This document shows positions 1-8,644 of a stretch of 64,000 bases of DNA, in pieces. Position numbers and translations under genes: made by a program. The notes beneath the pieces are model-generated. The model was given only the letters and a program-made list of their open reading frames with translations, searched no databases and was not told the DNA's origin. The stretch's first letter is position 1. Every line of letters starts with the position of its first letter. Source of the stretch: Gimibacter soli. GTDB taxonomy: Bacteria; Pseudomonadota; Alphaproteobacteria; Sphingomonadales; Kordiimonadaceae. The DNA lies in contig NZ_CP116805.1 of NCBI RefSeq assembly GCF_028463845.1, positions 2,232,001 to 2,296,000 of the forward strand, written 5' to 3'.

Positions 1-342
1 CCGATTGAAGCGCTGGAACGCGGCGACGCCCATGTTGCGATCCCGGCATCCATGCTGGGGCGCGGGGATTGCTATGCGCTCGAGATTTCTGGCGATTCCA
101 TGGTCGAGCTTGGCATCATGGACGGCGATACCGTGATTATTGAGAGCTGCAAGACCGCCCGTGACGGCGAAGTGGTTGTGGCCCTCGTCGACCGCGAGGA
201 AGCAACCCTCAAGACACTGCGCCGCTCCGGCCGCCATATCAGCCTGATCCCCGCCAACCGCGCTTACGAGCCGCAGATTTACGAATCTGACCGGGTTGAG
301 GTGCAAGGGCGCCTTGTGGGGCTTCTTCGGCACTATCACTGA
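1..342 (+). CDS. lexA: LexA repressor, C-terminal peptidase part (5' end outside window)
   Basis: The frame is open from the first base and ends at the TGA at 340-342. It encodes about 113 residues of a LexA-type S24 autopeptidase domain. The catalytic serine lies in SGDSM (Ser codon 97-99) and the general-base lysine in the TLKTL context (codon 211-213). The visible part begins with PIEALERGD, which in LexA proteins follows closely on the self-cleavage site, so the DNA-binding domain and the cleavage dipeptide lie outside the window. LexA represses SOS genes and cleaves itself on RecA filaments. Its own promoter and SOS box would also be outside. It converges on comEC with a 14-bp gap. The order lexA, comEC, gltX, gltA is usual in Alphaproteobacteria and supports the call. 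Confidence 0.93.
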   Translation, partial: PIEALERGDAHVAIPASMLGRGDCYALEISGDSMVELGIMDGDTVIIESCKTARDGEVVVALVDREEATLKTLRRSGRHISLIPANRAYEPQIYESDRVEVQGRLVGLLRHYH

Positions 343-356
343 GGCTTGGTGGCAGA

Positions 357-2456
357 TCAGGGGCCGTCACCAGTGTGGCGGTCTTCCTGCTCCCTGCTCC
401 ATTCCAGTCGGGGCGATGATCCCGACGAGCCATACCACACGGCGACGGGGCCGGATTCTTCCAGATCGCGCGTTGTGATCATGATATCCGCACCCTTGCA
501 ATAGCGCCGCCAGCGATACTCGACGACGGCAATCGCAGCCTGCGGGCAATCTTCCTCAACGGCGGAAAGGTCGCGCGGTACCGCGAGTGGCTTTTCGAGG
601 CCTATATCCCACAAGCACCCTGCCGCGTCGCAGGCGCCGGGCAGCTTCTCCTGCGCCAACCCCGGTCTCAGCCCCCATTGCCGCGCCCACGCCGCCGTCC
701 GGAAGCTTTGCCGGCCACTTGTTGACTGCATCGCCTGACGGGTTTGGTCAAAGCGCGCGATGAGGCGCCCGCCGCTATCGATCAGCAAATCGGGACGGCG
801 CGCCTGACCGGTCAGCGCTAAGCCAGCAATCACCAGAAGCGCGGAAGCGGCCCAGAGCCTTTTGTCCCGCGCGACGACAAACAGCGCAAAGGGCAGCGTG
901 AGGCAGAGATAGGCTTCGCCCGGCATCCAGCGATAAAGAACCGCCCCCGGCATGCCCGCCGCAGCGACAGCCAATTCAATCAGGCTTTCCAGCCCCCAGC
1001 CAAGCAGGGGCGCGGTGACGGCTGGCAGCCCCACGATCATCAGCAACAGCGTGAGAATGGCGAGCGGCATGATGAACCAGGCGAGCACCGGCACGCCGAC
1101 AAGGTTTGCCACAGCACCAAGGAGCGTCAGGTGTTGGAAGTGATAGAGGCCAACAGCGGCAATCGAGGCCTCGGCTACAAGCGTTGTTGCAAGGCTCGCG
1201 GCAATGAATCCGGCAATCCTGCCTGTGATGCCCCGCTCGTCACCTGCCCAGTCTCCCCTTGCCCGGCGTGCCGTGCGGTAACGGGTCCAGACTTCGTAGG
1301 CCGCAACAAGGCCGGCCGTTGCTGCAAAGGACATCTGGAAACCGGCACTTGAAACAGCGGCAGGGTCAACGGCCACGATTACAAGTGCTGCAATGGCAAG
1401 GCTGCGCAGCGATAACGCCCGCCGGTTGGCCAGCACTGCTGTGAAGCCGATCATCACCATGATATAGGCCCGGATTGTCGGTATCCCCATGCCGGAGAGG
1501 ACAAGGTATGCTGTGGCCACGAACATGCCCATCAGGGCCGCCACCCGGCGCGGCAGGATACGGTGGGCGAGGCCTGGAATTGCCGCTGCCAGCATCTCGA
1601 ACAGCAGGAAAGCGCCGCCCGCGATAATGCCCATATGGAGGCCGGAAATGGCGAGCATGTGGGCAAGGCCAGCATCGCGCATCGCATCCAGCGTGGCCTG
1701 ATCAAGCCCGCCGCGAATACCGACCAGAAGAGCGGCAGCGAGTGCCCCGGCTTGCCCCGGCATCAGCGTTTGCAGGTCTTGCGCGATCCGGCTCCGCCAC
1801 CGCTCAACCTGCCTTGCCATCCCGCCTCCTTCCGCTTCTGCCACGCGAACAATGGCGGATACAGCAAAGCCTTCGCCGGTGACCGCCTGCGAAACGGCAT
1901 GACGGCGGAAATCGTACCCGCCCGGATAAACCGGCCCCTTGGGCGGGCCGACAATCGCCTCGAGCGTCACGATATCACCGGGCACCAGATCGACCGGCGC
2001 ATCGGTCCGCACCATCAGGCGCAACCGCCCGGGTGGCCCTTCCCGCCGCTGGACGGTAAATTCTTGGGGTGTCACCGTCAGGCGCAGCCCTCGGTCCCCG
2101 CGCTGTTCCACTGCGTCCACTTCCCCGGTGAAGGCAATATAGGTTTCAGCCGGCCAAAAACTGATGTCCGCAAGTTTCGGCACCCGCGCTGTTGCCCATG
2201 CATGACCGAGCGCGAAGGCGGCCACGGCAAGCAGGCCCAGCTGCAGACGGGCCGGCGCATATCTGAATATCGCAAAGGCGGCGAGGCAAAGCATTGCAGA
2301 TGCCAGCACCGGTATTCCACCGTTCGCGCCAAATCCGGCGCCGAACAGCAGTGCGAAGGCAAGCGCCGCAACCCTGCCGTCGCGCGCAAAGATGACAGGC
2401 TGCAGGAGGTGCGCCTGCCAGCCATCTCGCTTTCCTGAAACCCGGCTGCCGTCCAT
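357..2456 (-). CDS. comEC: ComEC/Rec2-family DNA-uptake channel protein
   Basis: This is a polytopic inner-membrane protein of about 699 residues. It has an N-terminal cluster of hydrophobic segments, a soluble OB-like DUF4131 part (GEVDAVEQRGDRGLRL onward), and then the Competence domain with the hallmark LAHMLAISGLHMGI and many membrane helices. ComEC forms the channel that carries single-stranded DNA into the cytoplasm in natural transformation. The C-terminal ~150 residues look like a shrunken beta-lactamase-like domain. I see no HxHxDH metal motif there, so nuclease activity is doubtful. The frame stays open upstream to a GTG at 2546, but the ATG at 2456 is preferred. It is divergent from gltX and converges on lexA. 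Whether the strain is transformable cannot be told from here. Confidence 0.88.
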   Translation of the reverse strand: MDGSRVSGKRDGWQAHLLQPVIFARDGRVAALAFALLFGAGFGANGGIPVLASAMLCLAAFAIFRYAPARLQLGLLAVAAFALGHAWATARVPKLADISFWPAETYIAFTGEVDAVEQRGDRGLRLTVTPQEFTVQRREGPPGRLRLMVRTDAPVDLVPGDIVTLEAIVGPPKGPVYPGGYDFRRHAVSQAVTGEGFAVSAIVRVAEAEGGGMARQVERWRSRIAQDLQTLMPGQAGALAAALLVGIRGGLDQATLDAMRDAGLAHMLAISGLHMGIIAGGAFLLFEMLAAAIPGLAHRILPRRVAALMGMFVATAYLVLSGMGIPTIRAYIMVMIGFTAVLANRRALSLRSLAIAALVIVAVDPAAVSSAGFQMSFAATAGLVAAYEVWTRYRTARRARGDWAGDERGITGRIAGFIAASLATTLVAEASIAAVGLYHFQHLTLLGAVANLVGVPVLAWFIMPLAILTLLLMIVGLPAVTAPLLGWGLESLIELAVAAAGMPGAVLYRWMPGEAYLCLTLPFALFVVARDKRLWAASALLVIAGLALTGQARRPDLLIDSGGRLIARFDQTRQAMQSTSGRQSFRTAAWARQWGLRPGLAQEKLPGACDAAGCLWDIGLEKPLAVPRDLSAVEEDCPQAAIAVVEYRWRRYCKGADIMITTRDLEESGPVAVWYGSSGSSPRLEWSREQEDRHTGDGP

Positions 2457-2660
2457 ATGGCCCCGTCTGCCCCGAATTGCCTGTGATTTACCCGCGGAAA
2501 GTGTAGTCACGCACCCTCTGATCAACAAGCAATCATAGGGTCGCACCTGTTTGTGTTGGCGAAAAACATATGCTACAAGCCATTAGGGCAAGCAGGCATT
2601 CCCCTTCTCTCACCTGCTATCGCCTCCCGTTCTGTATCAAGATCAAGGACTTCGCGTACG

Positions 2661-4076
2661 ATGACGGCGTCTTCTTCAAAGAGGGTGGTGACCCGCTTTG
2701 CGCCCTCCCCAACCGGCTTTCTCCATATCGGCGGTGCCCGCACGGCGCTTTATAACTGGCTGTTTGCGCGCCACCACGGCGGCACATTCCGCCTGAGGAT
2801 CGAGGATACCGACAGGGCCCGCTCCACCGATGCCGCAATTGAGGCAATCCTCACGGGCCTCAAATGGCTGGAACTGAACTGGGACGGCGATGCCGTCAGC
2901 CAGTTTGCCTCCTCGCCGCGCCACCGCGAAGTCGCGGAAGAGCTGCTGGCGCGTGGCCGGGCCTATCGCTGCTATGCGAGCGCCGAGGAAAATGCGGCGG
3001 CCCGCGAGGAAGCCCGCGCGAAGGGCGAGAATTTCCGAGGGGACCTGTGGCGTGACCGCGACGCAAGCGAAGCACCAGCCGGTGTTGCCCCTGCGATCCG
3101 CCTGAAGATGCCGCGCGAAGGCGAAACCGTGATCAATGATCTCGTCCAGGGGCCGGTCACCGTCCAGCACAAGGAGCTGGACGACATGATCCTGCTGCGC
3201 TCGGACGGCACGCCAACCTATATGATGGCAGTGGTGGTGGATGATCACGACATGGGCATCACCCATGTGATCCGCGGTGACGACCATTTGAACAACGCCT
3301 TCCGCCAGTATCAGCTTTTCAAGGCGATGGACTGGGAAATCCCCGAGTTTGCCCATATCCCGCTGATCCATGGGCCGGACGGCAAGAAGCTTTCAAAGCG
3401 CCATGGTGCACTGGGCGTTGAGGCCTATGAAGAAATGGGTTTCCTGCCCGAAGCCATGCGCAACTATCTTCTGCGGCTCGGCTGGAGCCACGGTGACGAG
3501 GAAATCATCCCGACGGCCAAGGCCATCGAATGGTTCAATCTGGAATCGGTCGGCCGCGGCCCGGCCCGGTTTGATTTTGACAAGCTGGACAGCATCAACG
3601 CGCATTATATGCGCGCGAAACCGGCGGACGAACTTTACGGCCTTGTCAAAGGGCTGTTGGCCACCCGTATCGGCCATGCCCCCTCCGCTGATGAAGAAGC
3701 CCGTATCCTGAAAGCCATGCCATCCCTTGCCGAACGCGCCAAACGTCTGCCGGAACTGGCGGAATATGCGTCGCTTTTCTGCAACGGCGAACCGAAGGAA
3801 CCCACTGAGTCTGCCCTCGCCCAACTGACGGCTGAGAACAAGGCATTGCTCGCCGAGCTTTCAACAAGTCTCAAAACTGTTGAAAATTGGTCCCATGACC
3901 AGATCAAGGAAGCCGTCAGCGTTTTTGCAGTTGCGAAAGAGCTGAAACTTGGCAAGGTTATGCAGCCCGTTCGGGCTGCCGTCACCGGTGGTCTGCCGTC
4001 TGGCGATCTGGTTGACACATTGGAAATTCTTGGCCGGGAAGAAACTCTCGCCCGACTTGAAAGATCGACGGCCTGA
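2661..4076 (+). CDS. gltX: Glutamyl-tRNA synthetase, copy 1
   Basis: This class I aminoacyl-tRNA synthetase of 471 residues joins glutamate to tRNA-Glu. The HIGH-type motif [13 protein letters not shown] spans residues 13-25 and the KMSKS-type motif KKLSKRHG sits near residue 241. The C-terminal helical anticodon-binding part is full length. The frame is open back to 2553, but the family's N-terminus begins just before [12 protein letters not shown], so I chose the ATG at 2661. A second, different GltX is encoded on the minus strand at 49360-50691. In bacteria with two GluRS enzymes, one often charges tRNA-Gln for the GatCAB amidotransferase. Which copy does which cannot be settled by reading. 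It lies upstream of gltA in the same direction, with a 52-bp gap. Confidence 0.95.
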   Translation: MTASSSKRVVTRFAPSPTGFLHIGGARTALYNWLFARHHGGTFRLRIEDTDRARSTDAAIEAILTGLKWLELNWDGDAVSQFASSPRHREVAEELLARGRAYRCYASAEENAAAREEARAKGENFRGDLWRDRDASEAPAGVAPAIRLKMPREGETVINDLVQGPVTVQHKELDDMILLRSDGTPTYMMAVVVDDHDMGITHVIRGDDHLNNAFRQYQLFKAMDWEIPEFAHIPLIHGPDGKKLSKRHGALGVEAYEEMGFLPEAMRNYLLRLGWSHGDEEIIPTAKAIEWFNLESVGRGPARFDFDKLDSINAHYMRAKPADELYGLVKGLLATRIGHAPSADEEARILKAMPSLAERAKRLPELAEYASLFCNGEPKEPTESALAQLTAENKALLAELSTSLKTVENWSHDQIKEAVSVFAVAKELKLGKVMQPVRAAVTGGLPSGDLVDTLEILGREETLARLERSTA

Positions 4077-4128
4077 CGCTCCCAGCGTCAGCAACCGAAC
4101 GCCAAAATATAAGGAAGGAGTTGAAAAC

Positions 4129-5415
4129 ATGTCCAACGAACCGATGAAGCTGGCCGGCAACGGCGCTGCAATGGACCTGCCCGTGCTGGAAGGAAGCACC
4201 GGTCCGAAAGTGATGGATGTTCGCAAGCTTTATGCGGAAACCGGCATGTTCACCTTCGACCCCGGCTTCACTTCGACCGCGAGCTGCGAATCCCGTATCA
4301 CCTATATCGATGGCGATGAAGGCGAGCTCTGGTACCGCGGTTACCCGATCGAGCAACTGGCTGAACAAAGCGACTTCATGGAAGTCTGCTATCTCCTTCT
4401 GTTCGGTGAGCTGCCGACCAAAGCCGAGAAAGCCAAGTTCGAGTGGGATATCACCCACCACACGATGATCCATGAGCAGCTGCACAAATTCTATTCGGGC
4501 TTCCGCCGCGACGCGCACCCGATGGCCGTGATGGTTGGTGTGGTTGGCGCACTTGCTGCCTTCTATCATGACAGCACCGACATCAACGACCCGCACCAAC
4601 GCATGGTCGCCAGCTATCGTCTGATCGCCAAGATCCCGACGATTGCTGCGATGGCCTACAAATATTCGGTTGGCCAGCCGTTCGTGTATCCGCAGAACGA
4701 TCTGTCGTACGCCGGCAACTTCCTGAAAATGATGTTCTCGGTCCCGGCTGAGGAATACAAGGTCAACCCGATCCTCGAAGAGGCGATGGACCTGATCTTT
4801 ATCCTGCATGCCGACCACGAGCAGAACGCCTCGACCTCGACCGTGCGCCTTGCCGGTTCGTCGGGCGCCAACCCGTTTGCCTGTATCGCTGCCGGTATTG
4901 CCTGCCTCTGGGGTCCGGCACACGGCGGCGCCAATGAAGCATGCCTCAACATGCTGCAGGAAATCGGCACCGTTGACCGCATCCCGGAATTCATTGCCCG
5001 CGCCAAAGACAAGAACGATCCGTTCCGCCTGATGGGCTTTGGCCACCGCGTTTACAAGAACTTCGACCCGCGCGCCAAAGTGATGCGCGCCACCGCCCAC
5101 AAGGTGCTGAAAGAGCTTGGCGTCAATGACCCGCTCTTCGATGTGGCGATGGAGCTTGAAAAGATCGCGCTTGAGGATCCGTACTTCATCGACAAGAAGC
5201 TTTATCCGAACGTGGATTTCTATTCGGGCATCATCCTGAAGGCCATGGGCTTCCCGACCGAAATGTTCACCGTGCTCTTCGCGCTGGCCCGTACCTCGGG
5301 CTGGATTGCCCAGTGGAAAGAGATGATCGAAGACCCGACCCAGCGGATCGGTCGTCCTCGCCAGCTCTATACCGGCGCCACGAAGCGCGACTATGTTCCG
5401 GTCGACAATCGCTAA
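4129..5415 (+). CDS. gltA: Citrate synthase (type II)
   Basis: This 428-residue enzyme condenses acetyl-CoA and oxaloacetate at the entry of the TCA cycle. The two catalytic-histidine segments are visible: [11 protein letters not shown] and [10 protein letters not shown]. So is the [13 protein letters not shown] segment that precedes the catalytic-aspartate region. Length and N-terminus fit the NADH-regulated hexameric type II enzymes of Gram-negative bacteria. The ATG at 4129 is preferred over upstream in-frame starts because AAGGAAGGAG at 4111-4120 gives a strong ribosome-binding site at good spacing. A rho-independent terminator follows at 5435-5462. gltX and gltA may be co-transcribed. 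Confidence 0.97.
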   Translation: MSNEPMKLAGNGAAMDLPVLEGSTGPKVMDVRKLYAETGMFTFDPGFTSTASCESRITYIDGDEGELWYRGYPIEQLAEQSDFMEVCYLLLFGELPTKAEKAKFEWDITHHTMIHEQLHKFYSGFRRDAHPMAVMVGVVGALAAFYHDSTDINDPHQRMVASYRLIAKIPTIAAMAYKYSVGQPFVYPQNDLSYAGNFLKMMFSVPAEEYKVNPILEEAMDLIFILHADHEQNASTSTVRLAGSSGANPFACIAAGIACLWGPAHGGANEACLNMLQEIGTVDRIPEFIARAKDKNDPFRLMGFGHRVYKNFDPRAKVMRATAHKVLKELGVNDPLFDVAMELEKIALEDPYFIDKKLYPNVDFYSGIILKAMGFPTEMFTVLFALARTSGWIAQWKEMIEDPTQRIGRPRQLYTGATKRDYVPVDNR

Positions 5416-5434
5416 ACGGTAATGACAAAAAGAA

Positions 5435-5462
5435 AAGGCCCTGGAAATACTTCCGGGGCCTT
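5435..5462. terminator. Bidirectional terminator between gltA and fabZ
   Basis: AAGGCCCTGGA and TCCGGGGCCTT pair as an 11-bp stem with one G-T pair around a short loop. TTCTT follows on the plus strand and an AT-rich run follows on the minus strand. It sits between the convergent ends of gltA and fabZ. Confidence 0.75.
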
Positions 5463-5491
5463 CTTCATTGGGCAGATGAAGCGCTGAAGGC

Positions 5492-5932
5492 TCAGTTGCC
5501 GCCCATCATGGCTGTCAGCGTGGCTTCACACACCTTGGTGCCTTCCACGTAGGCTTCGCCCTGGAACTTCCACACGGCGCCACCACCGCGCAGCACTGTG
5601 ACCTTCATTTCAAGCCGGTCGCCCGGCACCACGGTCTTGCGGAACTTGGCACCATCAATCCCCATGAAGAAGACGGCCTTGCTGCCCTTCGCATCGTCGC
5701 CGAGGCTATCGATCGCGATAACGCCGGCTGTTTGCGCCATGGCTTCAAGGATCAGCACGCCAGGCATCACCGGCTGATCGGGGAAGTGGCCGGGGAAGAA
5801 GGGTTCGTTGATCGTCACACACTTGATGCCGGTGCCGCTTTCGCCCTTTACGATATCGACAACCTTGTCGACCAGAAGGAACGGATAGCGGTGCGGGATC
5901 ATTTCCTTGATCGCAGTAACATCATATTGCAT
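5492..5932 (-). CDS. fabZ: 3-hydroxyacyl-ACP dehydratase FabZ
   Basis: This 146-residue hot-dog-fold protein dehydrates beta-hydroxyacyl-ACP in fatty acid elongation. The catalytic His49 lies in [10 protein letters not shown] and the catalytic Glu63 in [12 protein letters not shown]. The N-terminal [17 protein letters not shown] is typical. In most Proteobacteria fabZ stands between lpxD and lpxA. Here it stands alone beside a TonB-dependent receptor, and a second copy in an lpx cluster cannot be excluded. The ATG at 5932 agrees with the family's start. Confidence 0.94.
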   Translation of the reverse strand: MQYDVTAIKEMIPHRYPFLLVDKVVDIVKGESGTGIKCVTINEPFFPGHFPDQPVMPGVLILEAMAQTAGVIAIDSLGDDAKGSKAVFFMGIDGAKFRKTVVPGDRLEMKVTVLRGGGAVWKFQGEAYVEGTKVCEATLTAMMGGN

Positions 5933-6007
5933 GGCTTTGCCCTCATTCTTGAACGTGTTGACGCAGCCATAGGCCCAAGCGCGGCGTATGGCAAGTCCTC
6001 CAAATGA

Positions 6008-6037
6008 AAAGGGCGATGCCGCAGCACCGCCCCTTCG
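6008..6037 (-). terminator. Probable terminator of the TonB-dependent receptor gene
   Basis: Read on the minus strand, AAGGGGCGGTGC and GCATCGCCCTTTT form a GC-rich stem with a small irregularity, followed by TTTTCATTT. It lies 25 bp beyond the receptor's stop codon. Confidence 0.6.
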
Positions 6038-6061
6038 TTGTTATCGCAGGCATCTGCCCGA

Positions 6062-8530
6062 TCAGAATTCCTGACCGAACTTGATACCGAAGGTGCGCGG
6101 CTGCGTCGGCACATTGTAAATGATGCCTTGTGCGCCTACATCCGGGAAGCCGGAGCCGCAAATGGTCTCGCCGCAGGCAGCATAGCGACCGTTTTCGGTA
6201 CGCTCGTCGAAGGCGTTATGGATATAAGCCTCGATCGTCCAGCCATCCTTGCCAACACCAAAGCTGAAGTCAGCCTCGGTCGATGCCGGCAGGCGGCCAA
6301 GAATACTGCGCTCCAAGAGACGCAGATCCGAGTTGCGACGATCCTGATGGCTCATGACCATCTGGCCATAGGCATTATAGTCGCCGAACGTCCATTCGTA
6401 GCGCGCCGTCATGGCTGCCTTGAACTTGGGCGTTACCGGCAGAACAGTGCCAATCGGTGCCTCAGGGCTTGCACACTCGGTAACCGGATTGCCGTTATCG
6501 TCCGTGAAGCCGCAGAAGTTTTCGGTCAGGCGAGCATTGTTATGCGCAATGCTGCCGGTCACGGTCAGGCCGTCGGTCACTGCGACCGTTGCATCCATCT
6601 CGAAACCCTTGATGCGGGCTTGTGCCGCGTTGGTGATTTCGGTCAGGCCGTTCGCACCAAGGAGCGAATATTGCACGTCCGTCCAGTCCTGCTGATAGAT
6701 GGCGCCGTTGAAACGAACACGGCCATCGAACAGCGTGGTTTTCCAGCCCAGCTCATAGTTGGTCAGGAAATCCGGAATATAGGGCGGCAGCGTACCACGG
6801 CGGTTGTGACCGCCCGGACGGAAGCCCCGCGAGATCGTGCCATAAACCATAATGTCGTCAGTGACATGATAGTTCATGTTGATCTTGTAGGTGTTGCCCG
6901 TCTTCTTGGCCGAACGCGGCACAACATCACCAGTCTCAGCGTAAATCTTGTCGTCGTAGAGGTTGGTGCACGGGCTGTTCTCAACAACAGCCGGGCCGTC
7001 AATCCCGCCGGCACAAGCAGCAACGCCCGTGCGGCTCGACCAGCCGTCGCTATAGCCGAAGAAGCCGACAAGCGTGTTGTCATACTTGAAGACGCGCAGG
7101 CCACCGGTCACCGAGAATTTCTCGGTGATATCCCAGGTCAGCTCACCGAAGATCGCATAGTCGCGGTCAACGCGGCTCTGTTTGGTCAGCCAGATCGTAT
7201 TATCCCAGTTCGGAACGGTGATGGCGTCGGCAATATCCCAGATCATGTAGCGCTGCTGGATATTGTGGCTCTGGCGCTGGTAGAAGAAGCCGCCAACGAA
7301 GCGGACATCGTTTTCAGCGGGTGACGCCAGACGGAGTTCCTGGCTGATTTTCGAGAAACGGTCACGGCTGCGGAAGAACTGTGACGGGTTCACGTAATCG
7401 CCGGCATTGTCATAGAAGTAGGTACCGCCGCCGTAGGCCGAGGCATAGTAGGCGTCGTAGAAGTATGCATAGTCGGCATAGTCACTTTCGCCGTCGATCG
7501 CCCGGCGCAGGTACGAACCCGAATAAGTCAGGTCCCAATTGCCAACCTTGCCCTCAAGGGTAAGCGCAGCCTGCACCCACTTGTCCTTCTGGAATTCGGG
7601 ATGGTAGTGGGCAACTTTGAGGTCGCCGAAGGCCGGATCCACGGCGAAGGAGCCGTTGGACTTCTGATATTGGCCCATCAGCTGCGGGGTCAGTGTCCAG
7701 TTTTCATCAAGGTCGATGCGAAGGCCAAGGCGACCGCCGTAGGTCGATACATTGTTGTAATTGTCTTCGGCATATTCCGCATTGTCGTCCGCGAACTGGG
7801 TGCGACCGACATACTGGCGCACATTGTGGACGTTATCGATATAGCCGGCATCTTCCTTCACCCAGCCGACGAGGCGGATGGCTGCCTTATCGGACAGCGG
7901 CTTGTTGACATAGCCTTCGCCGACATAGCCCATGCCGCCGTGCTCAACCTGATTGACCTCAAGGTCATAGGCTGCTGAAAACTCGTTGACGTCCGGCTTG
8001 TTCGTGATGATGCGGACAGTACCGGCCTGCGAGCTGGCGCCATACAGCGTGCCCTGCGGGCCCGACAGCGCCTCGACGCGCTCGATATCATAGACATGAA
8101 CATCGAGGGCGCCCTGAATGGTCGTGATCGGCTGTTCGTCAAGATAGATGCCGACGCTCGGCAGCGAACCGGAGTGGTTGCCGTCACCGCCCGATGCCAC
8201 ACCGCGCATATAGACCTGGCTGAAGCCCGGGCCTGCGGTTGCGTAGGAGAGGTTCGGCAACATCTTGGCATAATCGTAGAAGTCGGTGACCTGAAGCTGT
8301 TCAAGCTTTTCGTTGCCAAACGCCTGAATGGCCAGCGCCACGTCCTGCATGTTTTCAGAACGTTTCTGCGACGTCACGACGATTTCTTCGAGAACCAGTT
8401 CGTTAGACTCGGCACCTGCAGATTGTGCCAGGGCGGGGCTTCCAGCCGCCAAGACGGTCGTCGCCAGCAGCAGCGACCGCGTAGCATTGCGCGCAAAACC
8501 GGAACGTTGCGCACCTAGATCCGTAATCAT
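6062..8530 (-). CDS. TonB-dependent outer-membrane receptor
   Basis: An 822-residue outer-membrane receptor. A signal peptide ends at about residue 35 (LAAGSPALAQ). A TonB-box-like LEEIVVTSQKR follows, then the plug domain with the VYMRGVASGG and GPQGTLYGASSQAGTVRIITNKP segments. A long beta-barrel of alternating aromatic residues completes it, ending in FGIKFGQEF with the expected terminal Phe. It would import a bulky substrate using the TonB-ExbBD system. The substrate cannot be read from the sequence, and the family includes siderophore, vitamin and glycan receptors. AGGGAG lies just before the ATG at 8530. A TPR-sulfotransferase gene lies immediately upstream in the same direction with a 114-bp AT-rich gap, so the two may be functionally linked. 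Confidence 0.92.
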   Translation of the reverse strand: MITDLGAQRSGFARNATRSLLLATTVLAAGSPALAQSAGAESNELVLEEIVVTSQKRSENMQDVALAIQAFGNEKLEQLQVTDFYDYAKMLPNLSYATAGPGFSQVYMRGVASGGDGNHSGSLPSVGIYLDEQPITTIQGALDVHVYDIERVEALSGPQGTLYGASSQAGTVRIITNKPDVNEFSAAYDLEVNQVEHGGMGYVGEGYVNKPLSDKAAIRLVGWVKEDAGYIDNVHNVRQYVGRTQFADDNAEYAEDNYNNVSTYGGRLGLRIDLDENWTLTPQLMGQYQKSNGSFAVDPAFGDLKVAHYHPEFQKDKWVQAALTLEGKVGNWDLTYSGSYLRRAIDGESDYADYAYFYDAYYASAYGGGTYFYDNAGDYVNPSQFFRSRDRFSKISQELRLASPAENDVRFVGGFFYQRQSHNIQQRYMIWDIADAITVPNWDNTIWLTKQSRVDRDYAIFGELTWDITEKFSVTGGLRVFKYDNTLVGFFGYSDGWSSRTGVAACAGGIDGPAVVENSPCTNLYDDKIYAETGDVVPRSAKKTGNTYKINMNYHVTDDIMVYGTISRGFRPGGHNRRGTLPPYIPDFLTNYELGWKTTLFDGRVRFNGAIYQQDWTDVQYSLLGANGLTEITNAAQARIKGFEMDATVAVTDGLTVTGSIAHNNARLTENFCGFTDDNGNPVTECASPEAPIGTVLPVTPKFKAAMTARYEWTFGDYNAYGQMVMSHQDRRNSDLRLLERSILGRLPASTEADFSFGVGKDGWTIEAYIHNAFDERTENGRYAACGETICGSGFPDVGAQGIIYNVPTQPRTFGIKFGQEF

Positions 8531-8644
8531 TCGTTATCTCCCTGTAGGCCATTATTTTCGGCTTATTACTGCCTTATTAGGCTACCTTTTCTTTTATTGC
8601 CCTACAAGCAACGAATTAGGAAATTTTCGTGCGTTATCCGCACT

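Noticed and set aside
2457-2660. LexA (SOS) box between comEC and gltX
   Set aside because: No GAAC-N7-GAAC or GTTC-N7-GTTC pattern was found; the true lexA promoter is outside the window.
3982-5100. 372-codon antisense frame in gltA
   Set aside because: Fully inside citrate synthase, which has all catalytic motifs; no ribosome-binding site or protein-like features.
6038-7324. Long open frame (428 codons) on the plus strand inside the TonB-dependent receptor
   Set aside because: The receptor on the minus strand has signal peptide, plug and barrel; the antisense translation shows no domain.
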